Shown here one piece after another: positions 1 through 8,059 of a DNA stretch of 64,000 nt. Made by a program: the position numbers and the translations under genes. The notes beneath the pieces are model-generated. The model saw only the letters and a program-made list of their open reading frames with translations. It made no database searches and was not told the DNA's origin. The stretch comes from Zhaonella formicivorans (GTDB lineage: Bacteria; Bacillota; DUOV01; Zhaonellaceae). The stretch is taken from contig NZ_CP085524.1 of the NCBI RefSeq assembly GCF_004353525.1, positions 754,001 to 818,000 on the forward strand, given 5' to 3'. Position 1 is the first letter of the stretch. Each line of letters begins with the position of its first letter.

Positions 1-2
1 TC

Positions 3-728
3 TGTGAAATATTACATGAATATATGGTAGCACAAGATGACTTCACCGTTTCAGGCATAGCGTATAATGGTCTGGAAGCAGTCAAACTTATTCAGGAAAT
101 AAATCCTGATGTGGTTGTTTTAGATATAATAATGCCGCATCTTGACGGGATCGGCGTATTGGAAAAGCTCAACAATCTATGTTTGCCCCATCGTCCGAAG
201 GTAATAATTTTAACTACCCTTGGCCAGGAATTTATGACCCAACGTTCAGTGGAATTGGGAGCTGACTATTACATTTTAAAACCATTTGATTTGGAAGTTC
301 TTGGGACCAGAATCAGACAAATGTTTAACGGTAGTGTTACCAACAATGTCCATCAGCCTGTCCCAATTAAAAACCGTAACCTTGATGTGGAGGTAACAAA
401 GATCATTCACCAAATGGGTGTGCCAGCCCATATTAAAGGTTACCAGTATTTAAGGGATGCTATTTTATTTGTAATTGAAGAAGTAAATCTATTGGGAGCT
501 GTAACTAAGGAATTATATCCTATGATTGCACAAAAGTATATGACAACCCCTAGCCGGGTAGAAAGGGCAATCAGGCATGCCATCGAATTGGCTTGGGACA
601 GAGGAAATGTGGATATGATGAATAAATTTTTTGGCTATACTATTAATGTAGAAAGGGGCAAACCTACCAATTCGGAATTTATTGCCATGGTGGCCGATAA
701 ATTAAGAATAGGAGCAAAAGTAAGTTAA
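3..728 (+). CDS. spo0A: Spo0A sporulation response regulator, 5'-truncated by the window edge
   Basis: Master transcription factor of sporulation entry, phosphorylated by the phosphorelay and acting as a DNA-binding activator/repressor. The frame is open to the window edge: codons from base 3 read CEILHEYM before the first in-frame ATG (24), which matches the interior of the Spo0A receiver domain, so the true start lies upstream. The receiver phosphoacceptor is the Asp in [11 protein letters not shown], and the conserved Lys is in YILKPFD. After a linker, the C-terminal half (about residues 120-234 of the visible part) is the Spo0A-specific DNA-binding domain, with [17 protein letters not shown] as the recognition region. 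It is followed by a terminator. Identity is secure. Confidence 0.97.
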   Translation, partial: CEILHEYMVAQDDFTVSGIAYNGLEAVKLIQEINPDVVVLDIIMPHLDGIGVLEKLNNLCLPHRPKVIILTTLGQEFMTQRSVELGADYYILKPFDLEVLGTRIRQMFNGSVTNNVHQPVPIKNRNLDVEVTKIIHQMGVPAHIKGYQYLRDAILFVIEEVNLLGAVTKELYPMIAQKYMTTPSRVERAIRHAIELAWDRGNVDMMNKFFGYTINVERGKPTNSEFIAMVADKLRIGAKVS

Positions 729-737
729 TTTGCTTTT

Positions 738-789
738 AACCGTAGCACGTAAGCTACGGTTTTTTAGTGCCTATACCGTAGCATTTTTT
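738..789 (+). terminator. Terminator of spo0A with three mutually complementary arms
   Basis: AACCGTAGC (738-746) pairs with GCTACGGTT (753-761), followed by a T-run. The middle arm can instead pair with ACCGTAGC (775-782), which is followed by a second T-run (784-789). Two alternative intrinsic terminators therefore share one arm. Confidence 0.85.
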
Positions 790-838
790 CACTCACGCTG
801 TCTTTATTAATATTTTGGTATTTTCTTTTTGGATTATA

Positions 839-867
839 TTGACAGCCTATGGGATATGGTATACCAT
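839..867 (+). promoter_or_regulatory. Candidate sigma-A promoter with a palindrome over the -10
   Basis: TTGACA (839-844), a 17-nt spacer and TACCAT (862-867). The perfect 12-bp palindrome ATGGTATACCAT (856-867) covers the -10 and could be an operator. The gene start is 43 bp downstream. Confidence 0.5.
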
Positions 868-909
868 GGAAATGTAAAATAATACCGGTAGATTGGGGGA
901 GGGACAAAA

Positions 910-1242
910 ATGCTTAAGGATTTAAAAGACTCGGATTATCAAAGTTTTATTAACAGCAGTGTATATTGTGCTGTTGGATTTTACGCAAATGATGAAGATT
1001 CTGAAAAAATGTTGGCTTTATTGGAAGATTTTCAACAGCATCATGCCTCGTGCAGCGTAGCGAAAATAAATGTTGAGAATACGGAAACCGCAAAAAGTTT
1101 AGGAGTTACCCGGGAATTAGCGCCGCTGATTGTAATCTACGATAGCGGTAAACCTAAAAAAGCCCTGAACAAAGCAACTATATCAGCAGAAAACCTGGCC
1201 GCTTCAATTGAAGGTGGAACAAAGAACATAACCCTCCAATAG
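910..1242 (+). CDS. Thioredoxin-fold protein lacking the CxxC active site
   Basis: A 110-residue protein with a plausible thioredoxin-like fold: an N-terminal beta strand (CAVGFYA), a helix, the strand VAKINVEN, then the LGVTRELAPLIVIYDSGK segment, which matches the cis-Pro region of thioredoxins. The position where WCGPC would sit reads YANDEDSEKM, so there is no redox dithiol; a thioredoxin reductase-type role is not supported. A GGGGAGGG ribosome site lies 6 nt before the ATG. It is monocistronic, with its own promoter and a strong terminator. The true function is unknown; an adaptor or chaperone-like role is only a guess. Confidence 0.7.
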   Translation: MLKDLKDSDYQSFINSSVYCAVGFYANDEDSEKMLALLEDFQQHHASCSVAKINVENTETAKSLGVTRELAPLIVIYDSGKPKKALNKATISAENLAASIEGGTKNITLQ

Positions 1243-1252
1243 ATAGTGGTGC

Positions 1253-1278
1253 AAAACCGTCCTCGCGGACGGTTTTTT
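1253..1278 (+). terminator. Intrinsic terminator
   Basis: AAAACCGTCC (1253-1262), loop TCGC, GGACGGTTTT (1267-1276), running into Ts. Confidence 0.9.
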
Positions 1279-1379
1279 AATGCCTCCATAAAACTTGCTC
1301 CTTCATATACAGCAACTTTTTATCAGCTCACTACAAAGTGACCATATTTCCAAATGCTTATAAAATTTTCTTTAGACTA

Positions 1380-1408
1380 TTGACGCAAAATTTAACATAT
1401 AATATAAT
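1380..1408 (+). promoter_or_regulatory. Sigma-A promoter of the MerR-type gene
   Basis: TTGACG (1380-1385), a 17-nt spacer, then consensus TATAAT (1403-1408). The ribosome site AAGGAG follows at 1439. Confidence 0.85.
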
Positions 1409-1453
1409 TTACAAATGCTAGATAATATGCATAATATTAAGGAGATAGTCTAC

Positions 1454-1735
1454 ATGGTTGCGCATATAGCATCAAGTGAAGGAGTATACCAGATTGGAGT
1501 TGTAGCAAACTTCACAGGTGTCAACATCAGAACTTTAAGACAATGGGAAGAGGCAGGTTTACTTAAGCCGGCCCGTACTCAGGGCAATACCCGGATGTAT
1601 TCAGCCAATGATATAGATTTAATAAAAAGGATCAAGTTTTTAGTTGAAGACAAAGGAGTTAATTTACCTGGAGTAAAACTGATTTTACAGTTGGAAGATA
1701 AATACGGCAGGGAGATAACTGCCGATGTTGAGTGA
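1454..1735 (+). CDS. MerR-family transcriptional regulator (HspR/GlnR-like size)
   Basis: A 93-residue DNA-binding protein: the winged helix-turn-helix YQIGVVANFTGVNIRTLRQWE, the wing region with RTQGNTRMYSANDIDLIKRI, and a short helix GVNLPGVKLILQLE. It lacks the long dimerisation helix and metal-binding loop of classical MerR proteins and resembles the short HspR/GlnR type. I chose ATG 1454 because AAGGAG (1439-1444) sits 9 nt upstream; the in-frame ATG at 1415 has no ribosome site and lies almost on the promoter. Target genes cannot be read from the sequence; heat-shock or stress control is an inference by family only. Confidence 0.85.
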   Translation: MVAHIASSEGVYQIGVVANFTGVNIRTLRQWEEAGLLKPARTQGNTRMYSANDIDLIKRIKFLVEDKGVNLPGVKLILQLEDKYGREITADVE

Positions 1736-1779
1736 TAAACGATTGCCTAAGTTACTATAAAAAAAGCATAAACACTACA

Positions 1780-1808
1780 TTGATATGCTACGACTATGAG
1801 TTTAAATA
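1780..1808 (+). promoter_or_regulatory. Possible promoter for the trehalose cluster
   Basis: TTGATA (1780-1785), 17 nt, TAAATA (1803-1808). A TATAAT at 1822-1827 lacks a matching -35. If used, the transcript passes the hairpin at 1884-1908 before the first gene, so that hairpin could act as a leader attenuator rather than the end of the MerR gene. Confidence 0.4.
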
Positions 1809-1883
1809 AAATGTCTCCTGTTATAATTTCTTTACGAAATTATTAGTGGGAACTTTTGTTTGACTTCTTCGTTGGCATACATT

Positions 1884-1908
1884 ACGGGAGACGATGTCTC
1901 CCGTTTTT
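1884..1908 (+). terminator. Intrinsic terminator or attenuator between the MerR gene and the GT4 gene
   Basis: ACGGGAGAC (1884-1892), loop GAT, GTCTCCCGT (1896-1904), T-run. It is followed at 1921 by a strong AAGGAGGTGA that precedes only a 13-codon GTG reading frame (1927-1968). Confidence 0.85.
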
Positions 1909-1990
1909 CTTTTGTTTTGCAAGGAGGTGAATAAACAAGCCCACTACGTTTTAACCAATTCAATTTAGATCTACAGGAGGGATTGTTATA

Positions 1991-3208
1991 ATGCGAATTG
2001 CTCAATTGCACTGGGCTTTTCCACCTATCATCGGCGGAGTGGAGAGCCACTTAGCCATGCTGGGACCAGAATTAGTCAAAAACAACTGTTCCGTTAGCCT
2101 TCTCACCGGCGCAGTCAAGGGGTTAAGCCATGAAGACCAGTATGAAGGGATGTACATTAAAAGAACTCAGTACCTGGATTTAAACAGCCTGTCGCCGGAA
2201 AAGATCAGGGCGCAAGCCAAAGAAATCAAGCATGAAATTGAGGAATTTATTAATAAAGTGCGACCGGATCTCATTCACGCCCATAACATGCATTATTTCA
2301 GCCCTGTACATGCCGACATTCTCTATGAGATAAAACAAGCAAATGGCATACCACTAGTCTTAACGGCTCATAATGTATGGGCTGATGCTGACCAAGTCTG
2401 GCAGGAAATGAATAAGAGAGTTCACATTTGGGATGCGGTGATAGCAGTTAGTGATTTCATAAAGAGGGAACTAATACGAGTTGGGTATGACGAGCGAAAA
2501 ATTTCAACCATACATCATGGAATAGATTTAGACAGATTTAAACCATGTACACTTCAAGATACTCATAAAATAAAGCTTAAGTATCCCCAGTTTACTGGAC
2601 GACGGGTGATTTTTCATCCGGCCAGGATGAGCCTGGACAAAGGCTGTCACATCAGCGTTAAAGCCCTGAAACTCATCAGCAAGCAGTTCCCCGAGGTACT
2701 GCTGGTGCTAGCCGGCACCGGAAAGACGGTGGACTGGGGTTCCCAACAGCAACAGGAAGTCAGGCAAATTTTTGGTTTGATAGAGGAGCTGGGCTTAAAA
2801 GACAGCGTTTTTGTAAGCTTTTTTGCCTGGGATGAGATGCCGCTGGTATACAAAGCAGCTGAAATTTGTATCTATCCATCATGTTTTGAAGAACCTTTTG
2901 GCTTGGTAATGCTGGAAAGCATGGCCACGGCCAAGCCTATAGTCGTCAGCCGGGCAGGTGGTATGCCGGAGGTGGTCCAAAACGGCGTCAATGGTTTTGT
3001 AGTACCGATGGAAAACGCAAAAGAATTGGCAGATAAGTGCTGTCAGTTGCTTGCTGACCCTAAATTGAGCCGGCAGATAGGCAGCCGGGGCAGAAGCATG
3101 GTGGAAAAGCGGTGGACAAAGGAAATTATGACCGACAGTACGTTACAAGTGTATAACGGACTCCTTAATAACAGAAGTATCGACGTAAATTTCGATACTG
3201 TTGCTTGA
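1991..3208 (+). CDS. GT4-family glycosyltransferase
   Basis: A 405-residue cytosolic retaining glycosyltransferase with two Rossmann-like domains (GT-B fold). The N-terminal PPIIGGVESHLAMLGPEL is the acceptor-side glycine loop. The C-terminal nucleotide-sugar site has EEPFGLVMLESMA (the E-x7-E motif, about residues 298-310) and GGMPEVVQNGVNGFVVP. ACAGGAGGGATTGTTATA provides the ribosome site for ATG 1991. It precedes the trehalose-6-phosphate synthase and phosphatase genes on the same strand, which suggests a role in making or extending a glucosyl osmolyte or glycolipid. Donor and acceptor are not determinable from sequence; trehalose synthase of the TreT type is an alternative. Confidence 0.85.
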   Translation: MRIAQLHWAFPPIIGGVESHLAMLGPELVKNNCSVSLLTGAVKGLSHEDQYEGMYIKRTQYLDLNSLSPEKIRAQAKEIKHEIEEFINKVRPDLIHAHNMHYFSPVHADILYEIKQANGIPLVLTAHNVWADADQVWQEMNKRVHIWDAVIAVSDFIKRELIRVGYDERKISTIHHGIDLDRFKPCTLQDTHKIKLKYPQFTGRRVIFHPARMSLDKGCHISVKALKLISKQFPEVLLVLAGTGKTVDWGSQQQQEVRQIFGLIEELGLKDSVFVSFFAWDEMPLVYKAAEICIYPSCFEEPFGLVMLESMATAKPIVVSRAGGMPEVVQNGVNGFVVPMENAKELADKCCQLLADPKLSRQIGSRGRSMVEKRWTKEIMTDSTLQVYNGLLNNRSIDVNFDTVA

Positions 3209-3224
3209 GGCAACTAGTGGAGAC

Positions 3225-3357
3225 AAAAATTTCTTGGTAACATAGGGTCTGCAGGATTGGTATTTCGCCAATTCTGGCTTTTTTGAGCTAATGGCATTAA
3301 GCTTCTTACAATCCTGGTGTTTTCTGGACATTACTTTACAAAACAAAGAAATTTCTA
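3225..3357. other. Structured spacer with nested inverted repeats between the GT4 gene and otsA
   Basis: AAATTTCTT (3227-3235) is complementary to AAGAAATTT (3347-3355), and CAGGATTG (3252-3259) to CAATCCTG (3309-3316). A 4-bp hairpin with a T-run (3267-3284) lies inside, a weak terminator at best. No coding sequence was seen. Confidence 0.45.
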
Positions 3358-3373
3358 AGCAGGAGGTGAAAGT

Positions 3374-4915
3374 GTGGGTTTACTCAGACCGCTTGCTTTG
3401 AACTCTAAGGGACAGTTGGTAGTAGTATCCAACCGGGGAGCTTGTACCTTTAAAGAAACCTCTCACGGTATTCAGGCTACGCCGTCTGTAAGTGGCTTGG
3501 TGACAGCTGTGGAGCCTGTTATCACCCAAGAAGGAGGTGCATGGGTAGCTTGGGGTGGCAGATACGGCAAGGAGCACGAAACGTTAGGTGTATCATTGCC
3601 TATGCCGGAAAAGGATCCGAAATATGTCCTGCATGAAGTTTTGCTTACGCATGAGGAAGTAAGTCTATATTATGATGGCTTTAGCAACGGCTGTCTGTGG
3701 CCTTTATGCCATAATTTCATTGAAAAAGTTTCTTTCAGCGAAGAACAGTGGAAAGCTTATTCACGAGTAAATCAAAAATATGCCGAGGTTGTTTTAAAAA
3801 TTTCCAGTTCTCATGATTTTATCTGGGTCCATGATTACCAACTGGCTAGGGTGCCAGGTTTTATTCGCAGGCACCGGCGCTGGGCCAATATTTCCTTTTT
3901 CTGGCACATTCCTTTCCCGCCGGCAGAAATCTTTGCAATTTTGCCTTGGGCCAAGGAATATATATCCGGCATGCTTGATGCTGATCTTATCGGATTTCAT
4001 ACCAAAACTTACGAACGAAATTTCCTGCAGGCAGCCAAGGAAATAGTAGGTGCCGAAGTTGACTATTTATCAGGTACTGTTCATTGGCAGGGCAGAAAGA
4101 TCAAAGTTATTGCTGTACCAATAGGTATCAACTGGCGGGAATTTGAACGCTTGGCATGCTCAGATGAAGTTATGGAGAAAGCAGCACAAATCAGGGGCGC
4201 TGCCGGAGGGCAGTACATGCTCTTGGGAGTTGACCGGCTAGACTATACTAAAGGAATCTTGGAAAGATTAAAGGCAATTAGCTGGCTATTGGAAAACTAT
4301 CCAGCGTACAGGGGAAAATTAACATTTATTCAGATTGCCGTTCCCTCCAGGACAGGCACCAATACTTACCAGCAGTTGAAGAGGCAAATTGAAGAAACCG
4401 TGGGCCGGATTAACGGGGCTTTTACTGAAAATTATCATGTCCCTGTCAAATATATATTTAAACCCTTACTCAAAAAGGAATTGGTAGCTCATTACCTGGC
4501 AGCTGATATTGCACTTGTAACGCCTGTAAAAGATGGGTTGAACCTGGTAGCCAAAGAGTATGTGATCTCTAATTGCAGGGATATTGGCGTGTTGCTCTTG
4601 AGCCCTTTTGCGGGAGCAGCAAGTCAGCTTCAGGACGCTTTATTGGCTAACCCCTATGACCCCCGGGAGATGGCTTCTAAAATTATTTTTGGCTTAAAGA
4701 TGCCAATTGCAGAGAAAAAACAAAGATTAGCTGCTTTAAACAAAATTGTCAAAGAGCAGGACATTTTCTGGTGGTGGCGGCAGTTCTGGCAGAACTGGTT
4801 GCCTCAAATGGTGTTAAGCAAGACAGTTGCCTCTCGCAATGTTAGACCGGAGGTGCTTTGCCATGAGCCGCTTGATAGTATTGCGGGAAGAAACGCCGGA
4901 ATCCTTGGCAGGTGA
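3374..4915 (+). CDS. otsA: Trehalose-6-phosphate synthase (GT20)
   Basis: Transfers glucose from UDP-glucose to glucose-6-phosphate in the cytosol. The 513-residue protein shows the family landmarks: VVVSNRG near the N-terminus, [27 protein letters not shown], the phosphate/UDP-binding [15 protein letters not shown] (about residues 285-300) and [11 protein letters not shown] near the C-terminus. It is slightly longer than E. coli OtsA, with a C-terminal tail that overlaps the phosphatase gene. The start is GTG, set by AGGAGGTGAA at 3361. The close relative glucosylglycerol-phosphate synthase has similar motifs and cannot be excluded, but the adjacent trehalose-phosphatase-type gene favours trehalose. 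Confidence 0.9.
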   Translation: MGLLRPLALNSKGQLVVVSNRGACTFKETSHGIQATPSVSGLVTAVEPVITQEGGAWVAWGGRYGKEHETLGVSLPMPEKDPKYVLHEVLLTHEEVSLYYDGFSNGCLWPLCHNFIEKVSFSEEQWKAYSRVNQKYAEVVLKISSSHDFIWVHDYQLARVPGFIRRHRRWANISFFWHIPFPPAEIFAILPWAKEYISGMLDADLIGFHTKTYERNFLQAAKEIVGAEVDYLSGTVHWQGRKIKVIAVPIGINWREFERLACSDEVMEKAAQIRGAAGGQYMLLGVDRLDYTKGILERLKAISWLLENYPAYRGKLTFIQIAVPSRTGTNTYQQLKRQIEETVGRINGAFTENYHVPVKYIFKPLLKKELVAHYLAADIALVTPVKDGLNLVAKEYVISNCRDIGVLLLSPFAGAASQLQDALLANPYDPREMASKIIFGLKMPIAEKKQRLAALNKIVKEQDIFWWWRQFWQNWLPQMVLSKTVASRNVRPEVLCHEPLDSIAGRNAGILGR

Positions 4916-5648
4916 GGTTGCAAGCCGACCTGAATTGCTGCTTATGACTGATTACGATGGTACCTTGGTACCTCTTAAAGAAAGACCGGAATTAGCAGTG
5001 GCTGGTCCTATGCTTTTAAAATCTATCAAACGGATCGTAAAAAAACCAGGGGTTAAGTTGGCTATAGTGAGTGGACGGGATGTCGATGAGCTCAGAAAAC
5101 TACTGCCAGTGAAAGAATTATTTTATGCCGGCTGCCATGGGGCGGAAATTGAAGGCCCATCTGGGAAACAATTTACTGCTGTTGATGGGAAGATGTTGGT
5201 TCCTGTCCTGGAGGAGATTGCCAGCAAAGCTGTGGACAGCATAAAAGGAAAAAACGGTTTCTTTGTTGAGTGCAAAAAGGCCTCTGTAGCCCTCCATTAC
5301 CGGTTGGCACACCCTGTAGCCGCTTTAAAAGTATTGGATGAATTTGTAATGGCCGCTCGCCCCCTGGTGACAGAGCATGAACTTGAATTTATTGCAGGGA
5401 AAAAAGTTATAGAAGTCCGCCCTAAAGTTGTTAACAAAGGTGAAGCAGTAAAATATTTGACCAGCCTGTACTCCAGTTATTATCCCGTGTACATTGGAGA
5501 TGACGTTAGCGATGAGGATGCATTTAGGGCAGTGCAGGAAAAGGGGTTAGGGGTGCTAGTTTCACCAAGTAAAAGGGTCACGGCGGCCTCCCGTTGGTTA
5601 CGGGGGCCTGGTAAGGTAATCAGATTTCTGCAACTTCTCGCACAGTAG
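4863..5648 (+). CDS. otsB: Trehalose-6-phosphate phosphatase (HAD superfamily)
   Basis: Removes phosphate from trehalose-6-phosphate, completing trehalose synthesis. HAD motif I is MTDYDGTLVPL (both catalytic Asp present), motif II is AIVSGRD, and motif III/IV is GDDVSDEDAF near residue 215; the cap domain lies between. I chose ATG 4863 because CGGAGGTG stands just upstream; an in-frame ATG at 4827 has no ribosome site. The gene overlaps otsA by 53 bp in another frame, implying translational coupling. Length 261 residues is normal for the family. Confidence 0.92.
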   Translation: MSRLIVLREETPESLAGEVASRPELLLMTDYDGTLVPLKERPELAVAGPMLLKSIKRIVKKPGVKLAIVSGRDVDELRKLLPVKELFYAGCHGAEIEGPSGKQFTAVDGKMLVPVLEEIASKAVDSIKGKNGFFVECKKASVALHYRLAHPVAALKVLDEFVMAARPLVTEHELEFIAGKKVIEVRPKVVNKGEAVKYLTSLYSSYYPVYIGDDVSDEDAFRAVQEKGLGVLVSPSKRVTAASRWLRGPGKVIRFLQLLAQ

Positions 5649-5824
5649 TATTAGCATTGTTTTTAGGAGGTCAAGAGCTGTACAGAAAATTATTTAGGGG
5701 TGCGGTACATAAATGAGTAAAAGCATTCCATAGCTATTTAACCGATGACACTTTTTGCTACTATTGCCTTTTCTTGGGCATAGGACGAACAACCATGAAT
5801 ACCAAAGGTATTGTCTAAATACGC

Positions 5825-6000
5825 TTGGCTAACATTTATTATAAGAGCAAAAGGGTTTAGGCCATGCTATCTCATGTGCCAAGGAATTTATCGGCCAGGA
5901 GCCTTTTGCGGTGCTGTTGCCCGACGATTTAATTGCGGCGCGGATTCCATGTTTAAGGCAAATGGTTGATACAGGTGCGATTACTAATTATTCTCAGTAA
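5825..6000 (+). pseudogene. galU: Relic of UTP-glucose-1-phosphate uridylyltransferase
   Basis: Bases 5825-5842 read LANIYY. After a frame change, 5845-6000 reads EQKGLGHAISCAKEFIGQ, followed by EPFAVLLPDDLIAARIPCLRQMVD. This is the central GalU stretch that normally reads LANIYYIRQKEP-GLGHAI...EPFAVLLGDD. The frameshift plus small deletion between the two parts, a stop right after them, and the absence of N- and C-terminal parts show a decayed gene. GalU makes UDP-glucose, the donor for OtsA, so the trehalose cluster probably once included its own copy. A functional galU must lie elsewhere if the pathway works. Confidence 0.8.
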
Positions 6001-6115
6001 AGACTATTGCTGTAATAGAAAGCGCCTTTAGTTATGATAACTTTGATGAGAAAAAGTAAGTTTCACAAAAAGCAAAAAGCACCCGCTCGGGGGAGGGGAT
6101 GAGTTTGAGATTCCT

Positions 6116-6140
6116 CCTTTCACCTTGAAGGGTTTTTTTT
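6116..6140 (+). terminator. Intrinsic terminator
   Basis: CCTTTCA (6116-6122), loop CCT, TGAAGGG (6126-6132, one G-T pair), eight Ts. Confidence 0.7.
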
Positions 6141-6174
6141 ATTTGCGTTTTTGTTGGCTAAGCTTATAAATTTT

Positions 6175-6203
6175 GTATTTCTTCCCGGAATCTATACATA
6201 CTA
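6175..6203 (+). promoter_or_regulatory. Possible forespore-type (sigma-G/F-like) promoter of steA
   Basis: GTATT (6175-6179), 17 nt, CATACTA (6197-6203). The -10 matches the sigma-G form CATnnTA exactly; the -35 has one mismatch to GnATR. The ribosome site is at 6229. Chance matches are common, so confidence is low. Confidence 0.35.
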
Positions 6204-6241
6204 GAAATAAAAATGCTTTTACGCAAGCCAGGAGAAAAACC

Positions 6242-7360
6242 ATGTATCTTAAAGGCAAAATAAGGGTGGATAAAAAGACTAAAGAGCTGGTCAAAAGACT
6301 AAAGGTCAACGAGATAGCAGTAATAAACCATAAAGATTTGGATGAGATTGCTGCCTTGGCTATAGTTAAAAGCAAGCCTAAATTAGTTATTAACGCCAGT
6401 CCTTCTATAACCGGTAAATATCCAAACCTTGGACCCCTTCGGCTCTTGGAGGCAGGTATACCGCTGCTCGATGAAGTGGGTCAGGATTTTTTCACAAATG
6501 TCATTGAGGGGCAGGAAATTGAAGTTAGGGATAATGCAGCAATAATTAATGGGCAAAAATACTTTGGAACCATGCTGAACAAAGAAGAAATATTAAACAA
6601 ATTAAAGGTTATTCGGCAAAACTATCAGCAGGAACTAACCAGATTTGTTTACAATACTTTGGAATATGCAGCCAAAGAAATAGAGCTCATTGCTCAAAAA
6701 ATGGACTTGCCTCCTCTCAAAACCAAACTGGCCAAAAAGCATGTGTTAATTGTGGTCCGGGGGCACAATTATCAAGAGGATTTAAAGACAATTCGGCCTT
6801 ACATTCAAGAGGTTCGCCCCGTTTTAATTGGCGTGGACGGCGGGGCTGATGCGCTGCTGGAGAACGGATACAAGCCCGACTTAATTGTGGGCGATATGGA
6901 CAGTGTTACGGATAAGGCTTTAAAAAGTGGTGCCGAATTAATTGTGCATGCTTATTCAAATGGTTACGCACCCGGTTTAAGCAGGCTGCAAAAATTAAAT
7001 TTACATGCTCATATCCTGCCTGCTCCGGGAACCAGTGAAGATATAGCCATGCTTCTCGCTTACGAAAGCGGCGCTGATTTAATAGTTGCCGTAGGTTCCC
7101 ATTCCAATGCCATTGATTTTTTCGATAAAGGCAGGCAGGGAATGTCGAGTACCTTTTTAGTTCGCTTAAAAGTGGGGACAATTCTTGTAGATGCTAAAGG
7201 GGTAAGTAAACTCTACCGGGGTAGAGTCAAAGTGCGGGATATGGTAAAAATTATTGCTGCAGCTTTAATCCCTATTTTTATTGTGCTGATGGTTTCACCT
7301 GTAACACACCAGCTTTTGAGGTTGATGTTTATCCGTTTCCGGCTCTTATTTAGTCTTTAG
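6242..7360 (+). CDS. steA: SteA-like putative cytokinetic ring protein
   Basis: A 372-residue protein with an N-terminal globular domain and a central thiamine-pyrophosphokinase-like fold (VRGHNYQEDL; GVDGGADALLENGYKPDLIVGDMDSV; PGTSEDIAMLLAYE). The C-terminal transmembrane helix is near residues 345-362 (IIAAALIPIFIVLMV). This is the architecture of actinobacterial SteA, implicated in septal peptidoglycan hydrolysis. ATG 6242 was chosen for AGGAG (6229-6233); upstream in-frame codons lack a site. It leads a cluster with a GT2 enzyme, a MraY-like membrane transferase and DUF3866, suggesting cell-envelope work. A division role in this organism is inferred from the family only. Confidence 0.8.
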   Translation: MYLKGKIRVDKKTKELVKRLKVNEIAVINHKDLDEIAALAIVKSKPKLVINASPSITGKYPNLGPLRLLEAGIPLLDEVGQDFFTNVIEGQEIEVRDNAAIINGQKYFGTMLNKEEILNKLKVIRQNYQQELTRFVYNTLEYAAKEIELIAQKMDLPPLKTKLAKKHVLIVVRGHNYQEDLKTIRPYIQEVRPVLIGVDGGADALLENGYKPDLIVGDMDSVTDKALKSGAELIVHAYSNGYAPGLSRLQKLNLHAHILPAPGTSEDIAMLLAYESGADLIVAVGSHSNAIDFFDKGRQGMSSTFLVRLKVGTILVDAKGVSKLYRGRVKVRDMVKIIAAALIPIFIVLMVSPVTHQLLRLMFIRFRLLFSL

Positions 7361-7375
7361 TAGGGAGAGGGTAAG

Positions 7376-8059
7376 GTGAATATGTTGCCGAAAGTTTCAG
7401 TTTTAATGGCTGCGTATAATGAGGAAAGCAGGATTGGAGACACAATAAAGACATTAAGGATGATTCCCGCTATCAAAGAAATTATAGTAGTAGATGATGG
7501 GTCTCGGGATGCTACTTGGCAAAAAGCGCTGGAGGCTGGGTGCAAAGTTATAAAACTTCCTGTCAATTCGGGAAAAGGAGCTGCTTTAAACGCAGGAGCG
7601 GCCAGCGTTACGGGTCAGGTCGTGCTCCTAATTGATGCTGATTTGGGAGCATCAGCTCGGGAAGCTGAAAAATTAATTGAGCCGGTGGTAAATAAGGAGG
7701 CCGATTTAACCATAGCTAAATTCCCACCGAGTCGCGGAAAAGGCGGATTCGGGTTGGTGAAGAAATTAGCGGCTTGGGGTGTTTACCTTTATAGCGGAAC
7801 AACATGCGATTCAGTGCTTTCCGGGCAAAGGGCAATGACATTGGAAGTTTTTAAAAAACTCCTGCCTTTTACTCCTGGTTACAGTGTAGAAGTTGCGGCG
7901 ACAATCAAATCGGCAAAGTTGGGGATTAAAATATTGGAAATTCCGGTAGAAATGTCCCATCGGGTAACCGGAAGGGATTTTCCGGGGTTTTGCCACCGTG
8001 GCAGGCAATTCTGGCATATTTTTTTGTTTTTGCTCAGTAAGGCGGGTACAAGATGTTAG
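7376..8059 (+). CDS. GT2-family glycosyltransferase
   Basis: A 227-residue GT-A-fold enzyme: VSVLMAAYNEESRIGDTI at the N-terminus, VVDDGSRD (nucleotide binding), then the metal-binding LIDADLG (DxD-like), and GQRAM near residue 145. It has no clear transmembrane helix, though its C-terminus is hydrophobic, so it probably sits at the membrane face. It overlaps the next gene by 7 bp. It resembles polyprenyl-phosphate-sugar transferases in size, and its pairing with a MraY-like transferase fits lipid-linked sugar assembly. The start is GTG 7376 after GAGAGGG; ATG 7382 is possible. Confidence 0.85.
   Translation: MNMLPKVSVLMAAYNEESRIGDTIKTLRMIPAIKEIIVVDDGSRDATWQKALEAGCKVIKLPVNSGKGAALNAGAASVTGQVVLLIDADLGASAREAEKLIEPVVNKEADLTIAKFPPSRGKGGFGLVKKLAAWGVYLYSGTTCDSVLSGQRAMTLEVFKKLLPFTPGYSVEVAATIKSAKLGIKILEIPVEMSHRVTGRDFPGFCHRGRQFWHIFLFLLSKAGTRC

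Larger units (their letters stand above)
5649..6241. other. 593-bp gap holding the galU relic, a terminator and a promoter-like site
   Basis: No intact gene. TTAGGAGGTCAAGAGCTG near 5660 looks like an orphan ribosome site, probably of the lost galU. The relic itself, a terminator and a sporulation-type promoter are listed separately. Bases 5700-5820 show only stop-riddled remains. Confidence 0.7.
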
